The notes beneath the pieces are model-generated. The model did not search any database, was not told the origin of the DNA, and saw only the letters and a program-made list of their open reading frames with translations. A stretch of DNA of 64,000 nt from Roseateles toxinivorans (lineage in GTDB: Bacteria > Pseudomonadota > Gammaproteobacteria > Burkholderiales > Burkholderiaceae_C). The stretch lies in the NCBI RefSeq assembly GCF_004362525.1, contig NZ_SNXS01000003.1, forward strand, positions 682,001 to 746,000, read 5' to 3'. Shown one piece after another: positions 1 through 8,786 of the stretch (the first letter of the stretch is position 1; every line of letters begins with the position of its first letter). The position numbers were made by a program, and so were the translations under genes.

Positions 1-2628
1 GTCGAGCGAACCCAGAAAGGCCGTGGCCACCCGGGCCAGCAGGCGGTTGTTGCCGCTGGGGTCGAGCTCGCGCAGGCGGTCCAGCGCATGGGCGTCCAGG
101 GTGATGGCGCTGGCGGTCAGGGAATGGGGTGCGTTCATGGCAAACAGTCCATCACTCAGGGTACTTGATTCCGCGGCCGCGACGTCGGCATCGGCGCTGA
201 GGCCCGAGGCAAGCAGGCAACGTGCCAACAGGTCTTGCAGCTGCCGCTGGCGAAAGGGCTTGGACAGATAGTCGTCAAAACCCAGACCGCGCAGCCGCGT
301 CTCGTCGCCGCCCAGGGCGTTGGCGGTCACTGCTGCCACCTTGGTCTGGGGCGGGGTGCGGAAGGGAAAGCGCGTACTCGGACCGCGCCTGAACCAGCCC
401 AAGGCCTCGATGCCGTCCATGCCGGGCATTTGTATGTCCATCATCACCAGATCGAACTCATGCTCACACAGGGCCTTCAGACCGCTCAGTGCGTCTGAAC
501 TCAGTTCCACCTGGCAACCGAGTTGGGCAAGCATTTGGCTGATGACTTCCTGATTGACCGGATTGTCCTCGATTACCAGCACGCGGAAATTCAGATTTCC
601 CCGCAGCTGGGTGATGGCGGCAGCCATCGGCTGCTGACCCAGCAGGGCCAGGCGCAGCTCCTCCCGGCGCAGCGGCTTGCCCAGCACCCGGTGGTAGCCG
701 GCGGCCAGTGCTCGGTGCTGCAGTATGCCGTCGGCCTGTGTCGACAGCAGCAGCCAGCGGGTGGTGCCGAGCAGGCCTTGCGTGCGGACGGTCTGCATCA
801 AGTCCAGGCTGTCCGAGGCACCCAGATCGAGCAGGGCGAGTTCGAAGCTGCGCTCCCTGTCCTGCAGCAGGCGCACAGCGGCTTCGGCGTCTGCGCCCAG
901 GCTGACCTGATAACCCCATTGCTCCAGTTGCCCCTTCAGGATCTGGCCGCTGCTGTCGTGCGCATGCACGATCAGGGCGTGGCCGGCAGCGCCCAGCCGG
1001 ATCGTCGGCCGGATTGGCAATCCGGTTCGCGGCTCCGCCGAGCGCACGGCCAGGCTGAAGACGAACTGCGAGCCCTGGCCGGGGCGGCTGTGCACCGAGA
1101 TCTGCCCGCCCATCAACTCGACCAGCTGACGGGAGATGGCCAGGCCCAGGCCGGTGCCACCGTAGCGGCGCGACAGGCTGCCATTGGCCTGGGTGAAGGC
1201 GGTGAACAGCCGGGGCTGCACGTCCGGGGCGATACCGATGCCGGTGTCTATGACCTGGAACTCCAGCATCCAGTGGCCTGATTCGCCCTCGAAGCCGTCC
1301 AGCTGTATCAGCACCTCACCGCTGTCGGTGAACTTGATCGCGTTGGCGATCAGGTTGATCAGCACCTGGCGCAGACGCAGCGCATCGCCGTGCACCAGCT
1401 CGGGCAGGCCCGGGCGCTCGCGGAAGTTCAGCTCCAGGCCTTTCTCATAGGCGCGTGGGGCCAGCATCTCCAGGGTGTCTTCGACCACGGCACGGAGCTC
1501 GAAATCGGCATGCTCCAGCTCCAGTTTGCCGGCCTCGACCCGCGACAGGTCCAGGATGTCATTGATGATGCGCAGCAGCGTCTCGCCCGAACGGTGCACC
1601 GCCTTGGCATAGCGCGACTGCTGGGCGCTCAGCGTCGTGCCGATCAAGAGCTCGCTCATGCCGAGGATGCCGTTCATCGGCGTGCGGATCTCGTGGCTCA
1701 TATTGGCCATGAACTCGCTCTTGGCCAGGCTGGCCGCCTCGGCCAGGTCACGGGCACGTTGCAGTTCGCGCTGCCGCTCGTGGGCTTCGGTGACGTCACC
1801 GACCATGCCGTAGATCCTCGATTGGCCCGGGGCGCCGTGGGGCTGGATGCGGGTGCGCAGCCGCATCCAGCGCTGGCCCTTGGCCGGGTGCATGATGCGA
1901 ATGACGATGTCCACCGGCTTATGCTGGGCCTCGCTGCTTTGCTGTGCGAGCCGCTGGTCGTAGAGCTTGAGGTCGTCGGGGTGCACGCGGCTGCGGATGA
2001 CGGCAGGGCCTTGGCGCAGCTCCGACACCTGCAGGCCGAGGATCTCCAGCAGCAGTGGCGAGCTGAAGTACAGCGTGTCCCAGCCCAGATTGGTGACGAA
2101 CAGGCTTTCGCGCATCGCCTCGGTGACCTCGCGAAAGCGGGTGTCGCTCTCCTGCAGCGCGCGCTCCAGCTGGCGGCGCTGCGTCACGTCGACCAGGCTG
2201 ACCAGGCCCAGCGTCATCGGCGGATCGGCCAGGCACAGGGCCTGGCGCTGCAACTGCAGCCAACGCTCGGCCCGGTCCTGGTCCAGGCGGAGCTCTTCCG
2301 GGGCGGAGCCCTGCTCGCTCCAGTCCTGCAACAGCTGCCGTGACCACCAGGCCGAGAGCACCGGATCCAGCGCTGTCCCGGGCGCGCCAGCGCCGAGCAG
2401 GCGCTCGGCGGCGAGGTTCAGATGCAGCAGATCGCCCTGGTCCAGATCGAAGACCAGCAGGGCGCCCGGCAGGCCGTCCCATAGCACCTTCATGCCATGC
2501 AGCACGTCGGACAGCCCGGCACCGGCCGCAGGCTGCGCCCGAGCCATCGCCGGCCTCGGGCGCAGAGACCCATGCTGCAGCTGATTACGGGCAAACATCA
2601 GGCGGTAGGCATCAATGATTGGTTTCAT
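1..2628 (-). CDS. BarA-like hybrid sensor histidine kinase (3' end outside the window)
   Basis: Reading from an ATG at 2628 leftwards, the frame stays open for 876 codons to the window edge, so the C-terminus is missing. Two PAS-like regions come first (about residues 40-150 and 165-285). A HisKA box follows with [19 protein letters not shown], phospho-acceptor His312, then an HATPase_c domain ([29 protein letters not shown]). The first receiver-like domain is degenerate: its acidic pocket reads VHAHDSS. The second is canonical ([23 protein letters not shown], Asp731). The last visible residues ([20 protein letters not shown]) look like the start of an Hpt domain, giving a HK-REC-REC-Hpt phosphorelay of BarA/ArcB type. 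No membrane segment is evident, so it is probably cytoplasmic. It is divergent from the kinase gene at 2811; the stimulus is unknown. Confidence 0.9.
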   Translation of the reverse strand, partial: MKPIIDAYRLMFARNQLQHGSLRPRPAMARAQPAAGAGLSDVLHGMKVLWDGLPGALLVFDLDQGDLLHLNLAAERLLGAGAPGTALDPVLSAWWSRQLLQDWSEQGSAPEELRLDQDRAERWLQLQRQALCLADPPMTLGLVSLVDVTQRRQLERALQESDTRFREVTEAMRESLFVTNLGWDTLYFSSPLLLEILGLQVSELRQGPAVIRSRVHPDDLKLYDQRLAQQSSEAQHKPVDIVIRIMHPAKGQRWMRLRTRIQPHGAPGQSRIYGMVGDVTEAHERQRELQRARDLAEAASLAKSEFMANMSHEIRTPMNGILGMSELLIGTTLSAQQSRYAKAVHRSGETLLRIINDILDLSRVEAGKLELEHADFELRAVVEDTLEMLAPRAYEKGLELNFRERPGLPELVHGDALRLRQVLINLIANAIKFTDSGEVLIQLDGFEGESGHWMLEFQVIDTGIGIAPDVQPRLFTAFTQANGSLSRRYGGTGLGLAISRQLVELMGGQISVHSRPGQGSQFVFSLAVRSAEPRTGLPIRPTIRLGAAGHALIVHAHDSSGQILKGQLEQWGYQVSLGADAEAAVRLLQDRERSFELALLDLGASDSLDLMQTVRTQGLLGTTRWLLLSTQADGILQHRALAAGYHRVLGKPLRREELRLALLGQQPMAAAITQLRGNLNFRVLVIEDNPVNQEVISQMLAQLGCQVELSSDALSGLKALCEHEFDLVMMDIQMPGMDGIEALGWFRRGPSTRFPFRTPPQTKVAAVTANALGGDETRLRGLGFDDYLSKPFRQRQLQDLLARCLLASGLSADADVAAAESSTLSDGLFAMNAPHSLTASAITLDAHALDRLRELDPSGNNRLLARVATAFLGSLD

Positions 2629-2810
2629 CCCTGTCTTCTTGTACTTTGCTCTGCGGCACCCAGGGTGTCGGCAGTCTCCCGTTGTTCGGGTCTCATCGTC
2701 TGAACGGGATCAAACTTGACCGCCGATGGGGGGTGGCCGGCCTTGCGCGCGTGCAAAGATGCCGGCGGTGTGGCACAGGTCACATGATTTACGTCCTTAC
2801 AATGCGCCGC
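2629..2810. other. Divergent intergenic region between two kinase genes
   Basis: These 182 bases separate two outward-facing kinase genes and must hold both promoters. A TACAAT hexamer at 2798-2803 resembles a -10 box for the rightward gene, but no good -35 lies 16-18 bases upstream. No gene or convincing operator is visible. Confidence 0.4.
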
Positions 2811-4502
2811 ATGGTGGATCGTGTGAGTGAACGGCGTGAGAGCGGTAGCCGCCGCCCCTGGTGGGGGGCGGTTCTCCTGCTGGCATTGCTGGCGACAGTG
2901 CTGCTGGCCCTGGGCCTGCGGGACGGCCTGGCCGCGACCGTCGCCGTGACTGCGCCGCCCTGGATGCTGGTGCTGCCGTTGAGCCTGATGTGCGGCGTGC
3001 TCCTGCTGCTGTTCGCCGCGCTGGGCTGGCATATGGGTGTGCGAATGACGCGCCAGCGCATGCAGGAGCCGCTGCGCGAGGCCCGCGTGCAGTTGCAGAA
3101 CCTGGCGCAGCTGCAGCCGGACTGGCAGTGGCAGACCGATGCGGAGCACCATCTGGTGCGCTGGCAGGCGCCGCAGGGCTTGCCAGCATCGAGCTGGATC
3201 GGCGCGGCCGCTACGCAGACCCTCTGGGAGCGTTTCGTGCTGGTGGGGCCAGATCTTGACTCGACCGCACCGGTCAGTCGGCTGCAGCTGCGCATGGACG
3301 AGCGCGTGCCGCTGCAGGATGTGGTTGTGCAGGCCCATGTGGAGCAGGGCGCGGCGGCGCAATTTTCGGGCAGCTGGCGCTTGCGCGGCCTGCCCTGTTT
3401 CGATGCCAGCGGCCGTTTCAGCGGTTATCAGGGCACTGCCCATGCGCTGACGCCCGGTCTGGCCGCGGCGCAGGTCGCAGCCGATCAGCGCCAGTGGCTG
3501 CAGGCCCTGCCAGGGCCGGCACTGCTGCTGCTGGAGCTGAAGACCGGCGCGCTCGAATTGCTCAATGTCAACCAGGCCGCGGCCATCCTGCTGGGCCGCC
3601 GCGCCGATGAACTGCCTGGCCTGAGCTGGACGCAGTGCCGCGAGTTGCTGCCGGGGCAGGTGCGCGAGGCGCTGGCCGCGGTGGCCGACGGCGAGCCGGC
3701 GCCCTGCGGCGCCTGGGTGTTGTGCCGCACAACGCTGTCGCAGGACAGCGAGGGCCGGCAGCTGCTGGTCTCGCTGTGGCCACAGACGGTCGTGGCCGGG
3801 GCGCCCACGGGTGAGCAGCAGCCGCAGACGCTCAGCGATCACGAATCCTTCAGCTACACCGTGTCCCACGATCTGCGCGCGCCGATACGGGTCGTTGAGG
3901 GCTTCACCCGCATCCTGAAAGAGGACTATGGCCGGCTGCTGGACCGCATCGGCAACGACCATCTGGACCGGGTGATGGGTGCGGCCGCGCGCATGAACAG
4001 CATGATCGACGCGCTGCTGGCCCTGGCCCAGCTGTCGACCCAGCCCCTGGCACGCCAGCCGGTCAATCTGAGCCAGCTGGCCCGCTACATCTTCGACGAC
4101 CTGCAGCGCAATGCACCGGAGCGCAGGGTCGAGGTGCAGGTGGCGCCGGACATGCAGGTTCATGGCGACCCGACCCTGCTGCGCGTGGCACTGGAGAATC
4201 TGCTCGGCAATGCCTGGAAATACAGCGCCAAGTGCGAGCTCTCGCGCATCAGCTTCGAACATGGCCAGCATGAGGGCCGCCAGGTCTATCTGGTGCGCGA
4301 CAACGGCGCCGGTTTCGACATGCGCTTTGCGGACCGCCTGTTCGGCGTTTTCCAGCGCCTGCACAGCGCCAGCGACTTCCAGGGCACCGGCGTCGGCCTG
4401 GCCTCGGTGCGGCGCATCATCCGCCGCCATGGCGGCGACATCTGGGCGGAGTCGGAAGTGGGCAAGGGCGCCAGCTTCTACTTCACCTTGCCTATGCGTT
4501 GA
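2811..4502 (+). CDS. Membrane-anchored PAS sensor histidine kinase
   Basis: A 563-aa kinase. Two membrane segments near the N-terminus (about residues 14-34 and 48-72) frame a short periplasmic loop, so sensing is probably mostly in the cytoplasmic PAS-like regions (about 95-230 and 235-330). The dimerisation box reads YTVSHDLRAPIRVVEGF with His353, the variant common in phytochrome-like kinases, and the catalytic domain has NLLGNAWKYS, DNGAGFDM and GTGVGLASVRRI. No receiver domain is fused and no regulator gene lies next to it on the same strand, so its partner is unknown. The start is uncertain: ATGs at 2784, 2802 and 2811 and a GTG at 2823 are in frame and none has a clear ribosome-binding site. 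A palindromic repeat follows the stop codon. Confidence 0.88.
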   Translation: MVDRVSERRESGSRRPWWGAVLLLALLATVLLALGLRDGLAATVAVTAPPWMLVLPLSLMCGVLLLLFAALGWHMGVRMTRQRMQEPLREARVQLQNLAQLQPDWQWQTDAEHHLVRWQAPQGLPASSWIGAAATQTLWERFVLVGPDLDSTAPVSRLQLRMDERVPLQDVVVQAHVEQGAAAQFSGSWRLRGLPCFDASGRFSGYQGTAHALTPGLAAAQVAADQRQWLQALPGPALLLLELKTGALELLNVNQAAAILLGRRADELPGLSWTQCRELLPGQVREALAAVADGEPAPCGAWVLCRTTLSQDSEGRQLLVSLWPQTVVAGAPTGEQQPQTLSDHESFSYTVSHDLRAPIRVVEGFTRILKEDYGRLLDRIGNDHLDRVMGAAARMNSMIDALLALAQLSTQPLARQPVNLSQLARYIFDDLQRNAPERRVEVQVAPDMQVHGDPTLLRVALENLLGNAWKYSAKCELSRISFEHGQHEGRQVYLVRDNGAGFDMRFADRLFGVFQRLHSASDFQGTGVGLASVRRIIRRHGGDIWAESEVGKGASFYFTLPMR

Positions 4503-4512
4503 GGGGCTTGGC

Positions 4513-4563
4513 CCCGGATTGCATCCGGGCTACCTGGCATCCGTAGCCCGGATGCAATCCGGG
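4513..4563. repeat. REP-like palindrome, copy 1 (perfect 21-bp inverted repeat)
   Basis: Positions 4513-4533 and 4543-4563 are perfect reverse complements separated by 9 bases. Each arm is itself a hairpin (CCCGGAT-TGC-ATCCGGG), so the element can fold in nested ways. It lies between the stops of two convergent genes and could act as a two-way terminator. Related copies occur at 30380-30460 and 52058-52154. Confidence 0.85.
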
Positions 4564-4567
4564 ATCT

Positions 4568-5161
4568 TCAGCGCACCGCGCCCGGCAAAGCCAGCAGTTC
4601 CACCGCCTCGACCAGACGCTGCGCCTGCTGTTCCAGCGAACCACCTTCTGCCATCTGCTGCAAGCGGGCCAGGGCCTCGCCGCGTGGCAGCGAGTAGCGA
4701 TGCATCAGCACGCCGACGGCGACCGACACCAGCTGCAACTCCGGCGTCGAGGCCATCGCCGCCGGCTCCTCGGCGGCGCGCGGCTGGCGCTCGCGCGTCT
4801 GCGCAAAGGCGGCCTCGACGGCCGGCACGATCTGGTGGATGTCCAGCGGCTTGACCAGATAGGCCACCGCGCCCAGGGCCTTGACCTGGGTGACGGTGTC
4901 TTCGTCGGCGAAGGCGGACAGGAACATGAAGGGAATCTGCAGATACTCGCGCAGATAGGCGGCGACGTCGAAGCCGCTCATGCCTTCCATGCGGATATCC
5001 AGCAGGGCCAGCTCGGGGCGGTGCTCGCGGGCCAGCAGGATGGCGTCGTCGCCGTTGTCGGCGTCTATCACCTCATAGCCGGCCTGCGCCAGACCATGGG
5101 TCAGCGTGGCCAGCACCAGCCTGTCATCATCAACGACGAGGATCTTCCCTTTGTTGCTCAC
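4568..5161 (-). CDS. Response regulator with ANTAR RNA-binding output domain
   Basis: A 197-aa protein with an N-terminal receiver (ILVVDDDRLV acidic pocket; LALLDIRMEGMSG with the phospho-acceptor Asp; YLVKPLD with the conserved Lys) and a C-terminal ANTAR domain (about residues 130-190: VAVGVLMHRYSLPRGEALARL). ANTAR regulators of the AmiR/NasR/EutV/PdtaR type bind paired hexaloop RNA hairpins and prevent transcription termination; that role here is family inference. The GTG at 5161 is preferred because GGAG lies 10 bases upstream; a TTG at 5215 is the longer option. It is 85 bases downstream of the HisKA_2 kinase gene on the same strand, and that kinase is its obvious partner (PdtaS/PdtaR-like arrangement). 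Confidence 0.9.
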   Translation of the reverse strand: MSNKGKILVVDDDRLVLATLTHGLAQAGYEVIDADNGDDAILLAREHRPELALLDIRMEGMSGFDVAAYLREYLQIPFMFLSAFADEDTVTQVKALGAVAYLVKPLDIHQIVPAVEAAFAQTRERQPRAAEEPAAMASTPELQLVSVAVGVLMHRYSLPRGEALARLQQMAEGGSLEQQAQRLVEAVELLALPGAVR

Positions 5162-5246
5162 GTGCCTTGTTCTCCGGCGCTGCAGGCCTGGGTCCGGTTC
5201 TGAACCATCAGCCAAGGCTGATTGTCTCTCAAACAGGCTGTCTGGC

Positions 5247-8200
5247 TCACAGTGGTTCCAATAGAGTGACGCCGGGTGGCTTCAGTTCCACGCTGCACAG
5301 GACCTCGTCGCCCTGCTGGACCATGGTGAACTTGGCGCTGCGGCGGGGCAGTAGGGCGCGCACCAGGCCCAGGCCCGACACGCCGCCATGCACCTTGGCC
5401 AGGGAAAACCCCTCGGGCAGGTGACCGCTGTTGCTGATCTGCACCAGCACCTGGCCCTCGCCGCAGACCAGACGGCAGGAGACCTGGCCCTGGCCTGATT
5501 CCGGACCGTCGCTGTGCTTGATGGCGTTGGTCAGCAGCTCGTTCAGCGACAGCGCGATCGGGATTGACTCGGCCTCGGGCAGCGCCCATCGATGGACCTC
5601 GTGGCCTTCGACGCTGAAGGCGATGCTGCGCCCGAACATGCGTTGCACCGACCCGGTGATGGCCTCGACCACGTTGCGCAGGCGCAGCGGTCCGGCCGCA
5701 CCGACCTGCAGACCATAGACCTGGGCGATGGCCTGCACCTGGCCCACCGCCTCGGTGATGACCGCCCTGACCTCGGGCCGGCGCTGGGCGATCTGCTGCA
5801 GCAGGCCGGCCACTCCTTGCAGATTGTTCTTGATGCGGTGGTGCACTTCCTTGACCAGCAACTCGCGCTGGGCGATGGCCGCCTGCAGCCTCGCTTCCTC
5901 GGCGGCGCGCTGATCGGTGACGTCGCTGGCTACCAGCAGCAACTGGTCCGGTCCGTTCTGCGTCGCGCCCTCGGAGACATCGACCAGGGGCAGGTAGCGG
6001 GCGTCCCAGACGCGAGGCTGGCCGTCAACGCTGAGCCGGTACTCGCGCTGCGTGACCTCGCTGGTGTGCAGGGCGGCGCGCATGTCTTCGGCAATCTCCA
6101 GGCCCTTGTCCGACCCGAACATCTGCTCCGGCGTCAGCCCCAGCACCTGCTCGGCTGGCCGCCCGGCCAGCGCGGCGGCGACCTGGTTCAGCCGCTCGAC
6201 ACGCAGGCTGGTGGCGTCATGCAGGCTGATGGCAAGCGGCGCGGTCTCGATGATGCGCTGCAGTGAGGCCTGGGCCTGCAGGGTCAGTGCCTCGGCCTGG
6301 CGGCGGCGTTCGATGTCCAGCAGCGCATAGGTCAGCTGGCGGCCACTGGCCTCCAGGCCAGTCACCACCGCATTGCCGACGACCCAGAACTCGCGGCCGT
6401 CGCGACCGCGCAGCCGGCACTCGAAGGTTTCGGCCTGGCCCTCGGTCAGCTCGTCCAGATAGTGGGTCTGGCGCAGCGGGTGGTCGGGATCGGGTGTTGC
6501 CACGCAGCTCATGGGCTGGCCGACGAATTCGGCCAGGTCGCCGCCGAACATGCGCCGCGCCGAGCGGTTCATCCACTCGATGCCGCCGCGGCCCACGGTG
6601 ACGATGCCCACCAGCACCGAATCCAGGATGGCACGGGTGCGCTCGGTCTGCAGCAGCAGCGATTGCTGGGCGCGCCAGCGCTCGTCGACGCTGACATAGG
6701 AGGCGATCACGCCGCCGCTGGGGTCGCCGTCATGCATCAGCCGCTTGCTGACCTGGACCCAGAAGCTGCTGCCGTCCTGGCGCTTGAGGCGGCGTTCGCC
6801 ACTCCAGCGGCCCTGCCGGCGCAGGCCGTCCTCCCGGCCCAGGGTCTGATGGCGGTAGTCTTCCGCGCTCTCGAACAGGCGGGCATGCTCCAGCCCGATC
6901 AGCTCGGTGATGCGGTAGCCGCTGAGCATGGCCAGGGCGCCGTTGGCGCGCTCGATGCGGCCGTGGCGCAGGATGGCGATGCCCACATCCGACAGGCTGA
7001 ACATCAGCTCGCGGTCGTGGGCAAGGGCCTGCAGCTCGGCCTGCTGCACCTTCAGCCGGGTGATGTCGGTGACGACGGCGATCGCCTCGTCCTGGTCCTG
7101 AGGAAACGCACGGCCGCCCGAAGTTTCCTCACCCCCCTCGGGGGGCGGACGCCGCGGAGCGGTGGCCAGGGGGGGGGCGTGACCCGGGGCGTTGGCGCCC
7201 AGCACGCGGCGCAGCGACAGCGACAGCCAGCGTTGCGTGCGCTCGGCCGTGGCCGGTTGCACGAACTCGGCCTCGAAGGTGGTGATGGCATCCAGCGCCA
7301 GCAGGGCGGTGGTGATCTGCGGCAGCAGCTCGGCCTGGGCAGCGAACAGCTGGGTCACCGTGGTGCCGGCCGGCATGTGCGCGGGCAGGCTCAGCATCTG
7401 CTCGAAGCGCTGGTTGCAGCGCACCAGGTGGTGGCCGCGCAGATAGGCGATGCCGACGCTGGTGCTGTCGATGATGGTGGTCAGCTCATGCAGCAACTGG
7501 GCATTGCGCGCCTGGGCCTGCTGCTGCGCCGTCACGTCCAGGGTCACGACCGAGGTGGTGCGCTGGCCCGAAGCCAGGCGGCCGGGCTCGACCCGGGTGA
7601 GCAGCCAGCGCAGGCCCAGCTCCGGGTGGCGCACCGCGTAGCGCACCTCGACCTTGTCGCCCTTCTTCAGCGCCTGCTGCAGGCGCTCGAATTCGGGCAG
7701 TGAGCCGGGCTCGACGATGTCGCGGCCCACGCCTTGCAGGCTGGCCAGGCTGTGCGGTGCGGCGCCACTGGTGGTGGCCTTGCTGCTGCGCGGGCGCAGC
7801 CAGCCGGCGTCCTGCTGGAAGGTGGCCAGACCGACCCCGGCGGTGTCCATCAGCGCATCGATCTGCTGGTGGGCGAGGTCGCGTTCTTCTTCGAGGCTGC
7901 GGTCCTCGATCACCGCCATATAGCGGCGATGGCCGGACTGGGTGGCATGGCAGCGCACCAGCGAACGCAGCCAGCGCGTGCGGCCCTGAGGATCGAGCAG
8001 GGTGCACTGGGTCTCGACCTGGCGCGCCCCGGGCTGCAGGTCTGCGCGCGGGCGGCCCTCATGCCAGCCCAGCAGCTGCTGCAGCGCGGGCGGCGCCTCG
8101 TGCAGGGTGGCCGGCAGCTCCAGCGACAGCGCGGCGAAATTGGCATTGCTGCGCAAGAGCAGGCCGGTTTCGTCAAACAGGGCCATGCCCATGGGGCTCA

Positions 8201-8705
8201 GGTCCAGCCACTGTTCCAGCTCGTGCAGCCAGCGCTCGGCATGCTCGCGGGCGGCATGTTCGGCCTGCCAATCGGCGGTGGGCTCGGCGGCTGCGATGGT
8301 GCCTGATGTGGCTGTGACTGGCGGGGCGGGCAAGATGCCGGCCGCATCGCCGACCCGCACCTGCAGCATCCAGCGCGCATCGTCCAGATGCCCGGCCTGC
8401 AGCCGCACCAGGGTCAGGGTTCCCATGCGGCCATCGGGCAGCGCCAGCTGCGGTGCCGGCGGTGGCAGGCGTTTGGTGTTCAGTGCCGTGCTGGCCTTGG
8501 TCAACCAGGCCAGCAGGGCACTGCCATTGCTGCAGCGCAGAGCTTCCGTGCTGCCGGGCTCGACGCCCAGCAGTTGGCGCGCGGCGGGGTTGAGCTCGCT
8601 GATCTGCAAGCGCCGGTCGAGCAGCAGCACCGGATCGCTGAGCACGCCCAGGATGCCGCGCAAGGCGGTCATGTCCTGGGGTAGCAGGGAGAGCTGTGAG
8701 GGCAT
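5247..8705 (-). CDS. Multi-PAS HisKA_2 sensor histidine kinase
   Basis: About 1152 aa with no membrane segment. Roughly seven PAS-like modules are chained together (for example GILGVLSDPVLLLDRRLQIS, DLSPMGMALFDETG, IIDSTSVGIAYLRGHH, LSDVGIAILRHG, ILDSVLVGIVTVGRGG, IIETAPLAISLHDA). The kinase core is of the HisKA_2/HWE-related type: KEVHHRIKNNLQGVAGLL with the likely phospho-acceptor His near residue 956, then HATPase_c (SLNELLTNAIKHS; VSGLGLVRALLP). This class typically signals to ANTAR or receiver-only partners, and an ANTAR regulator follows directly. Residues about 505-541 are a Pro/Gly-rich insert inside one PAS/PAC module, encoded by a GC-rich palindromic repeat (7100-7145). The start is uncertain: ATG 8705 begins just before the first PAS module, while ATG 8750 and GTG 8774 are also in frame. 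Confidence 0.9.
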   Translation of the reverse strand: MPSQLSLLPQDMTALRGILGVLSDPVLLLDRRLQISELNPAARQLLGVEPGSTEALRCSNGSALLAWLTKASTALNTKRLPPPAPQLALPDGRMGTLTLVRLQAGHLDDARWMLQVRVGDAAGILPAPPVTATSGTIAAAEPTADWQAEHAAREHAERWLHELEQWLDLSPMGMALFDETGLLLRSNANFAALSLELPATLHEAPPALQQLLGWHEGRPRADLQPGARQVETQCTLLDPQGRTRWLRSLVRCHATQSGHRRYMAVIEDRSLEEERDLAHQQIDALMDTAGVGLATFQQDAGWLRPRSSKATTSGAAPHSLASLQGVGRDIVEPGSLPEFERLQQALKKGDKVEVRYAVRHPELGLRWLLTRVEPGRLASGQRTTSVVTLDVTAQQQAQARNAQLLHELTTIIDSTSVGIAYLRGHHLVRCNQRFEQMLSLPAHMPAGTTVTQLFAAQAELLPQITTALLALDAITTFEAEFVQPATAERTQRWLSLSLRRVLGANAPGHAPPLATAPRRPPPEGGEETSGGRAFPQDQDEAIAVVTDITRLKVQQAELQALAHDRELMFSLSDVGIAILRHGRIERANGALAMLSGYRITELIGLEHARLFESAEDYRHQTLGREDGLRRQGRWSGERRLKRQDGSSFWVQVSKRLMHDGDPSGGVIASYVSVDERWRAQQSLLLQTERTRAILDSVLVGIVTVGRGGIEWMNRSARRMFGGDLAEFVGQPMSCVATPDPDHPLRQTHYLDELTEGQAETFECRLRGRDGREFWVVGNAVVTGLEASGRQLTYALLDIERRRQAEALTLQAQASLQRIIETAPLAISLHDATSLRVERLNQVAAALAGRPAEQVLGLTPEQMFGSDKGLEIAEDMRAALHTSEVTQREYRLSVDGQPRVWDARYLPLVDVSEGATQNGPDQLLLVASDVTDQRAAEEARLQAAIAQRELLVKEVHHRIKNNLQGVAGLLQQIAQRRPEVRAVITEAVGQVQAIAQVYGLQVGAAGPLRLRNVVEAITGSVQRMFGRSIAFSVEGHEVHRWALPEAESIPIALSLNELLTNAIKHSDGPESGQGQVSCRLVCGEGQVLVQISNSGHLPEGFSLAKVHGGVSGLGLVRALLPRRSAKFTMVQQGDEVLCSVELKPPGVTLLEPL
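7100..7145. repeat. GC-rich palindromic repeat inside the PAS kinase gene
   Basis: GAGGAAAC (7100-7107) and GTTTCCTC (7123-7130) form an 8-bp inverted repeat with a 15-base loop, followed at once by CCCCCC-TC-GGGGGG (7132-7145). A G-run at 7169-7177 continues the skewed composition. The block lies wholly within an open frame and encodes a low-complexity insert. It resembles intergenic palindromes I recall from Burkholderiales; that resemblance is not verified here. Confidence 0.65.
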
Positions 8706-8786
8706 TGTTGAGGGCAAGCTGGCGTGCCGGGCAGTGTACGCACCGGCCATGGGGTCAGTGGCCGGCCTTCGCACAGCACCCGCGCG

